Source: an uncultured Lachnospiraceae bacterium
GTDB lineage: Bacteria > Bacillota > Clostridia > Lachnospirales > Lachnospiraceae
Assembly: GCA_910584585.1 (NCBI GenBank)
Contig: CAJUBP010000037.1
Coordinates: 1-51,154 of the forward strand
DNA length: 51,154 nt
Direction: 5' to 3'
Made by a program: the position numbers and the translations under genes. The notes below the pieces were generated by a model, which was given only the letters and a program-made list of their open reading frames with translations, had not been told where the DNA came from and made no database searches. Shown piece by piece: positions 16,305 to 25,269 of the stretch. Position 1 is the first letter of the stretch. Each line of letters begins with the position of its first letter.

Positions 16305-18227
16305 TTACAGCGCCATGGCGGCAGCGGCGCCGTCCGCAACGGCCTGCAATGCCTGCCCGGCTTCTTTGGCGTCGCCGATCAGATAGATTTCCTTACCGCA
16401 GTCTTTGACTGCGTCATACAATCCCTGATCCGGCCTGGAACCCATCGCATAGACGATATGGGTGAAACCGGACAGCTCTTTTTCTTCTCCCGATGTTTCC
16501 AACCGGACAGTATCTTCGTCTGCACTGATGAGGCGGGTCTTAGTCATCATGTTCACGCCGATATTTTTCAGCCGTATCATGGCCGGAACCAGATTTGCCG
16601 GCGCCATGCCTTCACCCAGGGTATCTTTCATTTCAATGACGGTCAGCGTTAAGCTTCCTCTTTTCACAGAATCCAGATATTCCGCTGTCTCCAGCCCTAC
16701 CATGCCGCCTCCGACGATCAGTACATTTCCTTCTGCGATTTCCTTTTCCTCTTTCAGAATTTGATGGGCGGTACAGGCGTTTTTGTTTTCTGTTGGCATT
16801 ATCGGCTGAGAACCGTTGGCCAGGATCACAGCGTCAAAGTTGCTCTGGATAAGTTCCTCTGCATTTACGAGATGTCCGCGTTCTATCTGTACATTCAGAC
16901 GCAGAAGTTCTTTCTCCAGGAATTGAATCCATTTCATGAGGGGATCCTTATAGGGCGGGAGTGCAGCCAGCAGGATCTGTCCGCCCAGCTTTTCTTCCTT
17001 TTCATACAGGGTTACAGTTTCTCCCCGAAGGGCGGCAAGCCTTGCCGCAGCCATGCCGCCGATTCCGCCCCCTACAACAGCCACTTTCTTGGAAATCTCT
17101 GCAGGTTCGATGGACAGCCTGGATTCTTTGCCGGCAAATGGATTAATCACGCAGGAAGCCGGTCTGCGTTTATTTTGCTCGCCCACACATCCCACAAGGC
17201 AGCCTGCGCAGGGAGCGATTTCGTCTCTGCGATCTTCCTGGATTTTATTGACGAATTCCGGATCTGCAAGCAGCGCTCTGCCCAGTACGACGGCGTCTGC
17301 TTTTTCTTCCTCGATCACTGTTTCCGCAAGTTCCGGCGTGTTGATTTTTCCTACTACGAGGACGGGAACGGTGCTGACGGATTTGATTTTTGCGGCTTCT
17401 TCTAGGTTGATGCCGGCCTTCTCTCCGTGGGAAGGGATAATCTTATTGGGCAATTCGTACTGTACTCCTCCGGAGATCTCAAAGGCGTCGGCTCCATGCT
17501 GGATCAGTGTGGGAACCAACTGCATCATGTCCTCTGCCGTATTGCCTCCCGAAATCCTTTCGCTGCCTGATATTCTGAGAATGATTGGAAAATCTGAACC
17601 GCATGTTTCCTTGATGGCGTCCAGGACTTCCAGTAAAAGCCGGGCGCGGTTTATCAGGCTTCCTCCATACGCATCGGTACGGGTATTTCGAAGGGGAGAT
17701 AAGAAAGAGCCCAGCAGCATGTATCCATGTGCGCAGTGCAGCTCAATCCCGTCGAAGCCTGACTGCTTTGCCTGCCAGGAAGCCTTTGCGTACTGCGCAA
17801 TAATGGCCGGAAGCTCTTCAGTCCCAAGGGCCCGGGTATCCTGCCCCATGGAATTCTTATATCCGCTGGAGGACATGGGCGTCACTCCGGAGAAGGAGGA
17901 AATGCTCTCTGGTCCCGGGTGGGTGATTTGCGGAATGATTTTTGCGCCGTAAGAATGAATTTTGTTGGTAAATTCTTTGTATCGGGCAATGCTGCTTTCC
18001 TCACGGAAACAAAGGGTAGGGCCAAGATACGGAGTATTGGGGTCAACGGTGGTTGCGTCTGTGATAATGCATCCAACTCCGCCTTTTGCCCGGGCAAGCC
18101 AGTATGCCTGCTGTTCTTCCCCGGGAACGCCGTCCGGATTGACATAGCCCAGGGACATGGGAGCCATAAAGGTTCTGTTTTTCAGCGTCATAGAGCCGAT
18201 TTGTAATTCTGTAAATAATTTTGCCAT
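16305..18227 (-). CDS. OYE-family NAD(P)H:flavin / Fe-S oxidoreductase
   Basis: 640 residues with the architecture of 2,4-dienoyl-CoA reductase, enoate reductase and BaiCD/BaiH. An N-terminal FMN TIM barrel (about 1-330) includes FDGIELHCAHGYMLLGSFLSP and NTRTDAYGGSL. A 4Fe-4S motif C-x2-C-x3-C-x11-C (CAGCLVGC onward) is followed by two Rossmann folds for FAD and NADH (AVVGGGIGGMAAARLA and LIVGGGMVGLETAEYL). It reduces an activated C=C bond. The substrate cannot be read from sequence; aromatic enoates, bile-acid enones or enoyl-CoA are known for relatives. It lies 79 bp downstream of a paralog; AAAGGGGGT precedes the ATG. Confidence 0.9.
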   Translation of the reverse strand: MAKLFTELQIGSMTLKNRTFMAPMSLGYVNPDGVPGEEQQAYWLARAKGGVGCIITDATTVDPNTPYLGPTLCFREESSIARYKEFTNKIHSYGAKIIPQITHPGPESISSFSGVTPMSSSGYKNSMGQDTRALGTEELPAIIAQYAKASWQAKQSGFDGIELHCAHGYMLLGSFLSPLRNTRTDAYGGSLINRARLLLEVLDAIKETCGSDFPIILRISGSERISGGNTAEDMMQLVPTLIQHGADAFEISGGVQYELPNKIIPSHGEKAGINLEEAAKIKSVSTVPVLVVGKINTPELAETVIEEEKADAVVLGRALLADPEFVNKIQEDRRDEIAPCAGCLVGCVGEQNKRRPASCVINPFAGKESRLSIEPAEISKKVAVVGGGIGGMAAARLAALRGETVTLYEKEEKLGGQILLAALPPYKDPLMKWIQFLEKELLRLNVQIERGHLVNAEELIQSNFDAVILANGSQPIMPTENKNACTAHQILKEEKEIAEGNVLIVGGGMVGLETAEYLDSVKRGSLTLTVIEMKDTLGEGMAPANLVPAMIRLKNIGVNMMTKTRLISADEDTVRLETSGEEKELSGFTHIVYAMGSRPDQGLYDAVKDCGKEIYLIGDAKEAGQALQAVADGAAAAMAL

Positions 18228-18306
18228 AGGGATACCCCCTTTATTGATTTTTAAAACCTGTAGTTTCTATTCCATTCATCTCTGGCATTTTATAAGGGAT
18301 ACCTTT

Positions 18307-20271
18307 TTATCGGTTGATTTCTAAAACAGCGTGGTAAGCGTCGTGGATGGCGTTCAGGGCCATGCCGGGAGCCTTTTTCGCGTCTCCGATGAGATATGCC
18401 GGGATTTCCAGTTTTCTGCAGATCTCCTGCAATACTGTTGTTTCCGCTGATTTGGTTCCCACTGCCATAACTGCCAGATCTGCCTGGAAAGAAACTTCTT
18501 CCTGTCCCTTTTGGGCAATGACTTTGTTTGCTTCGATTGCCTTGCAGACGGTATCTGTATGTACTGTTACCGGCAATTTTGAAAGGGAGAACTGGGACGC
18601 AATCTTGCGGAGCTGCCCTAAGTCGGTCAGCACTTCCTGCTTCATTTCCAGGATATCCACTTTGACGCCTCGGGACGCCAGGTATTCTGCACATTCGAAG
18701 CCTACCAATCCGCCGCCGATTACTACGGCAGTTTTTCCTGAAAATTCTTTGCCGTTCAGAAGATCATGGGATTCTGTCACGATCTCGCTGTCTTTTCCAG
18801 GAATGTCCGGCACAATGGGAGCGGAGCCTGCGGCAAGGATCACTGCGTCCGGGCGGGCCTTTTCAATCATTTCCGGAGTAACTTCTGTGTTTAGATGCAC
18901 TTCAATTCCCTGATCCGCTACATTTGCCGCAGCTTTGTCTGCCGCATACCGGAAATCGCTTTTTCCCGGCGCCGCGCCGGCAAGTACGAACTGACCGCCC
19001 AGACGGCTGCTCTTTTCATAGATCACCGGCTCATTTCCTGTTTGTTTCAGATCCAGCGCCGCCTCAATTCCAGCGATGCCGCCTCCGATAATCATTACTT
19101 TTTTGGATTTGCTCCCCGGCGTTAAAGCCCATGCTTCTTCCTCTAACAGAGCAGGATTTCTCATGCAGGTGATATGTTTCACTTCCGGATCAGACAAAGA
19201 GGCAAAAAAGTAATCATAGCATCCCTGGTTGCAGCCAAGGCAGTAACGGATCTCATTCAGTCGGCCTTCCCGGGCTTTGTTACAGAAGTCTGGATCCGCG
19301 AGCTGCGCCCGGGCCATAACGATCAGATCCGCTTTATTTTCTTCCAGAATCTGCTCGGCCAGTTCCGGGGTATTGATCCGGCCGCAGGGCATGGTCAGCA
19401 TTCCGGTTTCCCGGCGGATCCGGGCTGCGTCTTCCACATTGAAGCCTTTTGGAATGTCTACAGGCGCCACTTCATAAACTGTTGCCGCTGTCATAATATT
19501 TCCTCTGGAAATATTAAGGACGTCCACGCCGGCTTCTTTTGCGTTTTTGCAGAATTCGATGACTTCTTCTACCGTCAGCCCGCCTTCTAACATGTCGTCA
19601 TGGCAGTCAATCCGCATCAGCAGAGGCATTCCTTCCGGCATATTTTCACGGATTGCCCGGATACACGCCAGCGGGAATTTCTGCCGGTTTTCAAAGCTGC
19701 CGCCCCAATCGTCGGTCCTGTGATTCAGCCCGCCGGACAGCATGGAATGGGGAAGGTAATTATGGGCGCAGTGAAACTCCAGACAGTCAAAGCCTGCCGT
19801 TACAGCTCTTTTCGCGGCGGCCCCGAAGGCGTCGATGACAGAATAGAGCCTTTCTTCCGTGATTCCCGGTACGGTATATTCGGCGGACATGGGCATATCA
19901 TTCGGCAGAAGAATTTGGGCCGTCTGGTCGCTTGCCACTGCAAGGCCGCCCTGCCACAGCTGGACGCAGGTTTTTCCGCCTGCCGCGTGGACAGCGTCGT
20001 TTAATTTCCGCAGTCCCGGAATATATTGATCCTCCGCAATGGATAAAAATCCATGGGGCGCGCTGGGAGCGTCTACGGAGGTCACCTCCACTGTATTCAG
20101 CCCGCAGCCGCCTTTTGCGCGGGCGGTATGATAAGCGATCAGCTTGTCGGTCACTTCTTTGCCGTCTGGGCTTTCTGCGCTTTCATGGGTTCCCATAGCG
20201 CTCATAACTACACGGTTTTTCAGTTCCAGGTTTCTGATTTTGATGGGTGAAAATAATTTTTCAAATGACAT
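18307..20271 (-). CDS. OYE-family NAD(P)H:flavin / Fe-S oxidoreductase (BaiCD/BaiH-like)
   Basis: 654 residues: FMN TIM barrel (FDCLEFHCAHNYLPHSMLSGGLN, RTDDWGGSFENR), 4Fe-4S cysteines C-x2-C-x3-C-x17-C (CLGCNQGCYDYF, then HITCMRNP), then FAD (IIGGGIAGIEAALDL) and NAD (VIGGGLVGFECAEYLAS) Rossmann domains. The AHNYLPH, NISRGN and HITCMRNP segments remind me of the bile-acid oxidoreductases BaiCD/BaiH, but no other bai genes are present, so bile-acid activity is only a possibility. CGAAGGAGGAA precedes the ATG. A TetR gene with its operator lies directly upstream and probably controls both reductase genes. Confidence 0.9.
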   Translation of the reverse strand: MSFEKLFSPIKIRNLELKNRVVMSAMGTHESAESPDGKEVTDKLIAYHTARAKGGCGLNTVEVTSVDAPSAPHGFLSIAEDQYIPGLRKLNDAVHAAGGKTCVQLWQGGLAVASDQTAQILLPNDMPMSAEYTVPGITEERLYSVIDAFGAAAKRAVTAGFDCLEFHCAHNYLPHSMLSGGLNHRTDDWGGSFENRQKFPLACIRAIRENMPEGMPLLMRIDCHDDMLEGGLTVEEVIEFCKNAKEAGVDVLNISRGNIMTAATVYEVAPVDIPKGFNVEDAARIRRETGMLTMPCGRINTPELAEQILEENKADLIVMARAQLADPDFCNKAREGRLNEIRYCLGCNQGCYDYFFASLSDPEVKHITCMRNPALLEEEAWALTPGSKSKKVMIIGGGIAGIEAALDLKQTGNEPVIYEKSSRLGGQFVLAGAAPGKSDFRYAADKAAANVADQGIEVHLNTEVTPEMIEKARPDAVILAAGSAPIVPDIPGKDSEIVTESHDLLNGKEFSGKTAVVIGGGLVGFECAEYLASRGVKVDILEMKQEVLTDLGQLRKIASQFSLSKLPVTVHTDTVCKAIEANKVIAQKGQEEVSFQADLAVMAVGTKSAETTVLQEICRKLEIPAYLIGDAKKAPGMALNAIHDAYHAVLEINR

Positions 20272-20293
20272 ACGCGTTCCTCCTTCGAAAAAA

Positions 20294-20884
20294 TTACTGT
20301 TTGAAATCTGCTGTGTCCGCTTTGGCGAACATTCCCCGGATCATTTCCATACAGGCCTGTAGAGTATCGTCATTCCATAACGACGGTTCTTCTTTTAATT
20401 TCAGATAAATCTGACTGGCAAATCCATAATATACCGTAGTCATAAGCCAGAGGGGGCCTTCTTTGAATTCTCCCGTTTGCTTGCCTTCCGCGATGATTTT
20501 CTCAATATCATCGTAAAATTCCTTTTTGCATTGCAGAAGCATATCACAATATACCGGAGATGCGGTGTAGAGCCTCTCGATCATGGATTCTCTGGGATGG
20601 CTCATGGAATAGTCAATGATGTTCCGGAATCTTTTGCACAATTTATCCATGGCTGTGTTCTCCTGATCCACGCCCTGATTGCAGGCCTCAATATCCATCT
20701 GGTAACAATGCTGATACACTTCCTGGATCAAGGCGGCCTTGGAATCAAAATAGAAGTAGAGAGTTGCCTTTGAGATGCCTGCTGCAGCCGCAATGTCCTG
20801 CATGGAGGTAAGATCCAGCCCTTTTTCGCAAAAAAGTGTGATGGAAGCTTCAATAATCTCTGATTTTCTGTCTGTATGGTTCAT
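20294..20884 (-). CDS. TetR/AcrR family transcriptional regulator
   Basis: A 196-residue regulator. The helix-turn-helix is at residues 25-50 (MQDIAAAAGISKATLYFYFDSK), followed by a helical ligand-binding domain. The gene is first of three on the minus strand (regulator, then two OYE reductases) with 22 bp to the next, so it likely autoregulates the operon. A perfect 18-bp palindrome at 20899-20916 overlaps its ribosome binding site, and the divergent trpS promoter is only 56 bp away. An inducer related to the reductase substrate is the simplest inference. Confidence 0.92.
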   Translation of the reverse strand: MNHTDRKSEIIEASITLFCEKGLDLTSMQDIAAAAGISKATLYFYFDSKAALIQEVYQHCYQMDIEACNQGVDQENTAMDKLCKRFRNIIDYSMSHPRESMIERLYTASPVYCDMLLQCKKEFYDDIEKIIAEGKQTGEFKEGPLWLMTTVYYGFASQIYLKLKEEPSLWNDDTLQACMEMIRGMFAKADTADFKQ

Positions 20885-20898
20885 AGATTCCCTCCTTT

Positions 20899-20916
20899 CA
20901 ACCGACCGGTCGGTTG
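20899..20916. promoter_or_regulatory. TetR operator (perfect palindrome)
   Basis: CAACCGACCGGTCGGTTG is an 18-bp perfect palindrome 15 bp upstream of the tetR start. It contains the ACCGACCGGTCGGT core, well known for TetR/AcrR repressors of this type. It overlaps the GAAAGGAGG ribosome binding site, so repressor binding would block the tetR-OYE transcript. Confidence 0.85.
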
Positions 20917-20971
20917 ATTTTTATGGTTATTTTAACATATATATTTTCTATTGTAAAGGCTGCGAAGTCTG

Positions 20972-21000
20972 TTGACAGAAGCGGAAAGTATGATTAGAAT
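20972..21000 (+). promoter_or_regulatory. trpS promoter
   Basis: TTGACA (20972-20977), 17-base spacer, TAGAAT (20995-21000). The predicted transcript starts near 21007. Confidence 0.8.
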
Positions 21001-21013
21001 AGAATTTAAACAG

Positions 21014-21034
21014 GAAGCCCCGGCGGCTTCTTTT
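21014..21034 (+). promoter_or_regulatory. Short hairpin at the 5' end of the trpS transcript
   Basis: GAAGCC (21014-21019) pairs with GGCTTC (21025-21030) around a 5-base loop, followed by TTTT. It is too short for a T-box and weak as a terminator. It could be a 5'-stabilising stem or a simple attenuator. Confidence 0.4.
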
Positions 21035-21060
21035 AATGACAGACAGTGAGGAATATGATT

Positions 21061-22143
21061 ATGAGCAAAATAATTTTAACAGGCGACAGGCCCACCGGAA
21101 AACTCCATGTAGGACATTACGTAGGTTCCCTGCGGCGCAGGGTAGAACTGCAGAATTCCGGAGAATATGACAAAGTATTTATTATGATTGCGGACGCCCA
21201 GGCGTTGACTGACAATGCGGATAACCCTGAAAAAGTTCGTCAGAATGTGGTGGAAGTGGCCTTGGATTACATGGCCTGCGGACTGGATCCGGAGAAATCG
21301 ACGCTTTTTATCCAGTCTCAGATTCCCCAGTTATGTGAATTGTCCTTTTACTATATGAACCTGGTTACTGTGTCAAGACTGCAGCGGAACCCTACGGTAA
21401 AGGCTGAGATTCAGATGCGCAATTTTGAAGCCAGCATTCCCGTTGGATTTTTTACCTATCCCATCAGCCAGGCGGCGGATATTACGGCTTTTAAGGCAAC
21501 CACCGTTCCGGTAGGGGAAGATCAGATGCCCATGATTGAACAGACCAGAGAAATTGTGCACAAGTTCAACACGGTATATGGGGAAACCTTAGTGGAACCT
21601 CAGGTGCTGCTGCCGGAAAATCAGGCGTGCATGCGGCTTCCCGGCATAGATGGAAAGGCAAAGATGAGCAAATCTCTGGGGAACTGCATTTATCTGTCCG
21701 AAGAGCCGGATGAGATTAAGAAAAAGGTTATGAGCATGTTCACAGATCCCAACCACCTCAGAGTGGAAGATCCCGGTTCTCTGGAAGGAAATACGGTTTT
21801 CACATATCTGGATGCTTTTTGCAGGGACGAACATTTTGAGCGGTATCTGCCGGATTATGCCAACCTGGATGAATTGAAAGCCCATTATCAGCGGGGCGGT
21901 CTGGGCGATGTGAAGGTGAAGAAATTCTTAAACAACGTACTGCAGGAAGCGTTAGAGCCGATCCGCAGCCGCAGGAAAGAACTGCAGAAAGACATTCCTT
22001 ATATTTATGAAGTGCTGAAAAAGGGAAGTGAAGAAGCGGAAAAGGCGGCAGTGCAGACTTTGGATGAAGTGCGTTCCGCTATGAAAATTAACTATTTTGC
22101 GGATGCGGAATTAATCCGGGAGCAGTCGGAGAAATTTAAGTGA
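21061..22143 (+). CDS. trpS: Tryptophanyl-tRNA synthetase
   Basis: 360 residues, class I aminoacyl-tRNA synthetase charging tRNA-Trp. The HIGH-type motif is HVGH (TGKLHVGHYVGSL) and the KMSKS loop is intact (KAKMSKSLGN). The start ATG at 21061 has GAGG nine bases upstream; in-frame GTG 21046 and ATG 21055 are too close to it. The gene has its own promoter. Only about 54 nt of leader is present, leaving no room for a T-box. It is followed by the AT-rich STAND gene, which looks inserted. Confidence 0.95.
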   Translation: MSKIILTGDRPTGKLHVGHYVGSLRRRVELQNSGEYDKVFIMIADAQALTDNADNPEKVRQNVVEVALDYMACGLDPEKSTLFIQSQIPQLCELSFYYMNLVTVSRLQRNPTVKAEIQMRNFEASIPVGFFTYPISQAADITAFKATTVPVGEDQMPMIEQTREIVHKFNTVYGETLVEPQVLLPENQACMRLPGIDGKAKMSKSLGNCIYLSEEPDEIKKKVMSMFTDPNHLRVEDPGSLEGNTVFTYLDAFCRDEHFERYLPDYANLDELKAHYQRGGLGDVKVKKFLNNVLQEALEPIRSRRKELQKDIPYIYEVLKKGSEEAEKAAVQTLDEVRSAMKINYFADAELIREQSEKFK

Positions 22144-22162
22144 AAAATTAAGGACAGAAGAA

Positions 22163-25130
22163 TTGTGAGTATGGTAGGTTTCTTTTAAATAACAAGGGAG
22201 TCCGGCAGAGAAGATTTCCTGCTGATTAAGTGAGGAGGGGCATATGAGAGAATTGTGTATTGAGAATGTAAAAAAAGTGCTGGAGTCCCTTGATAGCACT
22301 AGGTTTGAAAAATTGTGTTATATTTTTGTGGATTATATTTTTGGTGGAAGGCTGCATCACCGTGGAGAAAATATAAGGGGAGAGGCTGTTGGATATACGG
22401 TTGATTCATATAGCGATGATGGACGAGTTGTTGGAGAATACAGCATAGATAGGAAATATTTTTCTGATTTGAAAAAACCGGAGAAGGATATTATACATGC
22501 GCATGAGAAATTTCCTAACTTACAGAAATTATATTTGTGTGTAGGAATTGAGGCAGCACCCAGCCAGGGAAACGACACAGCTAATTTATGCGAAAGGTAC
22601 GAGGAAGAATATGAAATTACTATTCAATGGTTTGATTCTCGTTCTATTGCTGAACGTATAGTTGATGATATTGCGGATAAAAATAGAATACTGAATAGGA
22701 TGGTGGAGATTGTACCAGATTTGGCAGAAGCTATAGGAAAAAACAGCATAGGGACTAATATTCCGGAATTGCCGAAAAACTATTCTTTTCCGAAAATAAC
22801 TATGGAACGATTGCTTAATACATTAGAAAAAAATCATTTGCTTTATCTGCACGGAATAAGCGGAATTGGAAAAACTATGTTGTCGGTTTATTTACAAAAT
22901 GAATTACAAAAAGTAGTGCAGGTTGATAATGTGGAGTTTATTAATGTATCCTCAATTTCTGCCATGGAGGAGTTGAGGCAATTTAAAGAACCAATGTTTG
23001 GATATGGTGTAGATTTGCTTCAAACAATACAAAGTGGTAAATCAATATTTATTTTAGATGATTTGTCTAAAGATTTGGATGGAATTGTCCAGAAAATATT
23101 ACAGAGTTTAGGAAATGATTCATATGTTATTATTACATCTCAGCTTGCGTGTCAGACTGCGCAGTCTCATGAAATGGCATTTGAAATGGAAAATCTGGAC
23201 AGTGAAACTGCAGGTGAAGTTTTCTCTTATGAATTGAAGAATCCGGGTACAGAAGCGCAGAAGGCATTATTATACAGAAAAACAGCGGGATATCCAATAT
23301 TACTAAATGCAGTGCGTTCTTTGATGCAGCATGAAGGGTTGAAATGGGAAGAATTAGAAGAAGAACTTGCCCATGTGCCAGATTATGAAGTAGAAGAAGG
23401 AATAAATTTAACGAAAAAGTTGTTGAAAAAGCATCAGGGGGTTTTAAGCAAAGAGTTTTTTGCAATTTATTGGTTAGGGACTAATTATATTAGTTTAACA
23501 CTTCTTAGAAAGTTTATTTCCAGGGAGGGGATTAGAAAGCTGAAGTCACGTTCCTTTCTCCAGGAATTGCCAGAGGTTATTAAGATACATGATATTATTT
23601 ATGAATGTATTAATTCTTTGGATTTTGAAACGGAGCGGAACAGGAAAAGATCCGAAGATTATCAAAAGAAATTATTTGAAACGCTTGAAGAAAGAATTGA
23701 AAAAAAGGATGCGGAGTATTATCGAATGCTGCATTTGCATGAAAATAAAATTATGTCAATTGCGCAAAAGAGTTCTGCTCTTGGAAAAGAAACCTATTTT
23801 TATTTGCAGGCATTTCCAAATGATGAAAAAGGTGTGTTAGAAAGATACGATGAAGATTATATTAATAAAATGATACAGAAAACAACAGATGTCTATGTTT
23901 ATAAAAGCATAATGGAATGGTATGAATTCAATCTTAGAAAAATGAGAAAAAAACATGAAAAGGATTACGTGCCGCAAGTGCAGGTTTATATTGATAGTTT
24001 GAATAGAATGCTTAGCAGGCTGGATAAGTCGGACCGCTTGTACGCAGATATTTTGCGTCATCAGGGGAAATTATATAATAATATGAAGCGGGCTGAAGAT
24101 GCCATGAAGTGTTTTGAAGAGATACTTCAATTCGATCCGGCAGCCTATGGAACCAAATTGCAAATTGCGCGCATCAGAAATAAGCAAGGACAGAAAGATA
24201 AGAGTATTGCCATATCCATATATAGAGAAATTCTTGATAGCTATATAAAAGGAGAAGAAATAAGTATTTCAGTGGTTCTTGCTGCTTATGAAGACATTGT
24301 TAGTTATTTGGATGAAGAAATAACCAAGTATTATTTCATTGAGCATTTCCAAGAGTTTAGAAATGCAATCATTTCATTATCAGGAACCACTTATGACCAG
24401 CCCTATATTGTACTTGCAAAAGTATCTAAAATTTATACTTATAACTATCCTTATTATCTTAAGGAACTATTGGACAGATTACATTTGCCAAGTATAGAAA
24501 AAATCCATAAGCGAAATTATTTTAATGTTGCAAGCATGTATATGGAGTTTGGAAAAGTATTACGCAATCTCAAAAGAGATGATACAAAAGCGAAAAAATA
24601 TATTGAAATAGCAGAATATTATTTTGAAAATATGGACAGCGGAATTCATTTGAATAGTTTTCAAACAGTGCAGATAGCGGAAAATTTTTTATTGATGGAA
24701 AAATATAATGACGCGTTAAAGTTTTTGGATAAACATGTTTTTGAAGGTGACGCGTTTTGGTGGTATAGAAAAAGCTGCGCGCTTTTGTGGCTTGATAATT
24801 ATCGGGATGCGCTGGATTGTTGCGAAATGGCATTAGATAGAATAAAAGGAAAACCTCAAGAAAATAAATATTTGTCAACATTTTACCGAAAAAAAGCACA
24901 AATTATTTTCTATTATCAGAATGATGAACAACAAATAATTACGCTGCTGAATCAGGCAATTGAAAATTGTAATGAAAGTAAATATAGGAAACAATTAAAG
25001 AGTGAATTGTCAACTTATCGCAATAAGGGGAAGTTGGAAAAAGAATAAAGTTAGTTGTTTCTTCAAACTTCGCCGCGAATAAAGAATGTGGAAGATAAGA
25101 TGTTTGAGATGTCAGGATTTGTGAGTATGG
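22163..25130. other. 12-bp direct repeats flanking the STAND gene
   Basis: TTGTGAGTATGG occurs at 22163-22174, 20 bp after trpS, and at 25119-25130, 71 bp after the STAND gene. A perfect 12-bp match between two flanks of about 100-150 bp is unlikely by chance. The enclosed DNA is visibly more AT-rich than either neighbour, as expected for a transferred module. No integrase or transposase lies inside. Confidence 0.6.
22244..25048 (+). CDS. STAND-type NTPase with candidate nuclease domain and TPR region (putative anti-phage protein)
   Basis: 934 residues, AT-rich and unlike its neighbours in codon use. The N-terminal ~150 residues (RFEKLCYIFVDYIFGG, DDGRVVGEYSIDRKYF, KLYLCVGIEA) look like a degenerate PD-(D/E)xK or Mrr-type fold, although the usual lysine is not obvious. 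A P-loop NTPase follows: Walker A GISGIGKT at 204-211, Walker B SIFILDDLS with Asp272/273, and a GYPILLNAV segment typical of STAND/NB-ARC ATPases. From about 550 to the end the protein is helical with TPR-like repeats (AEDAMKCFEEILQFDPAAYG). This effector-NTPase-sensor order is that of Avs-type defence proteins. Function inferred from architecture. Confidence 0.7.
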   Translation: MRELCIENVKKVLESLDSTRFEKLCYIFVDYIFGGRLHHRGENIRGEAVGYTVDSYSDDGRVVGEYSIDRKYFSDLKKPEKDIIHAHEKFPNLQKLYLCVGIEAAPSQGNDTANLCERYEEEYEITIQWFDSRSIAERIVDDIADKNRILNRMVEIVPDLAEAIGKNSIGTNIPELPKNYSFPKITMERLLNTLEKNHLLYLHGISGIGKTMLSVYLQNELQKVVQVDNVEFINVSSISAMEELRQFKEPMFGYGVDLLQTIQSGKSIFILDDLSKDLDGIVQKILQSLGNDSYVIITSQLACQTAQSHEMAFEMENLDSETAGEVFSYELKNPGTEAQKALLYRKTAGYPILLNAVRSLMQHEGLKWEELEEELAHVPDYEVEEGINLTKKLLKKHQGVLSKEFFAIYWLGTNYISLTLLRKFISREGIRKLKSRSFLQELPEVIKIHDIIYECINSLDFETERNRKRSEDYQKKLFETLEERIEKKDAEYYRMLHLHENKIMSIAQKSSALGKETYFYLQAFPNDEKGVLERYDEDYINKMIQKTTDVYVYKSIMEWYEFNLRKMRKKHEKDYVPQVQVYIDSLNRMLSRLDKSDRLYADILRHQGKLYNNMKRAEDAMKCFEEILQFDPAAYGTKLQIARIRNKQGQKDKSIAISIYREILDSYIKGEEISISVVLAAYEDIVSYLDEEITKYYFIEHFQEFRNAIISLSGTTYDQPYIVLAKVSKIYTYNYPYYLKELLDRLHLPSIEKIHKRNYFNVASMYMEFGKVLRNLKRDDTKAKKYIEIAEYYFENMDSGIHLNSFQTVQIAENFLLMEKYNDALKFLDKHVFEGDAFWWYRKSCALLWLDNYRDALDCCEMALDRIKGKPQENKYLSTFYRKKAQIIFYYQNDEQQIITLLNQAIENCNESKYRKQLKSELSTYRNKGKLEKE

Positions 25131-25178
25131 AATAAAATAGAGAGAGAACTTCTGCGATAAAATTATCAGAAGCTTGAG

Positions 25179-25228
25179 AAGCCGAACATACCTGAGTTAT
25201 TTCAGGAGTCTATGTCCGGCTTTTTTTT
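25179..25228 (+). terminator. Intrinsic terminator after the STAND gene
   Basis: A bulged stem made of AAGCCG/CGGCTT, ACATA/TATGT and CCTGA/TCAGG is followed by a T8 run (25221-25228). It separates the STAND gene from dacF. Confidence 0.85.
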
Positions 25229-25269
25229 CATATAATGAATGGAAAAATACAAACCCAACAGGGAAGAAC

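Noticed and set aside
21007..21060. T-box riboswitch ahead of trpS
   Set aside because: Only about 54 nt separate the promoter from the start codon and no T-box sequence is visible; the single short hairpin is insufficient.
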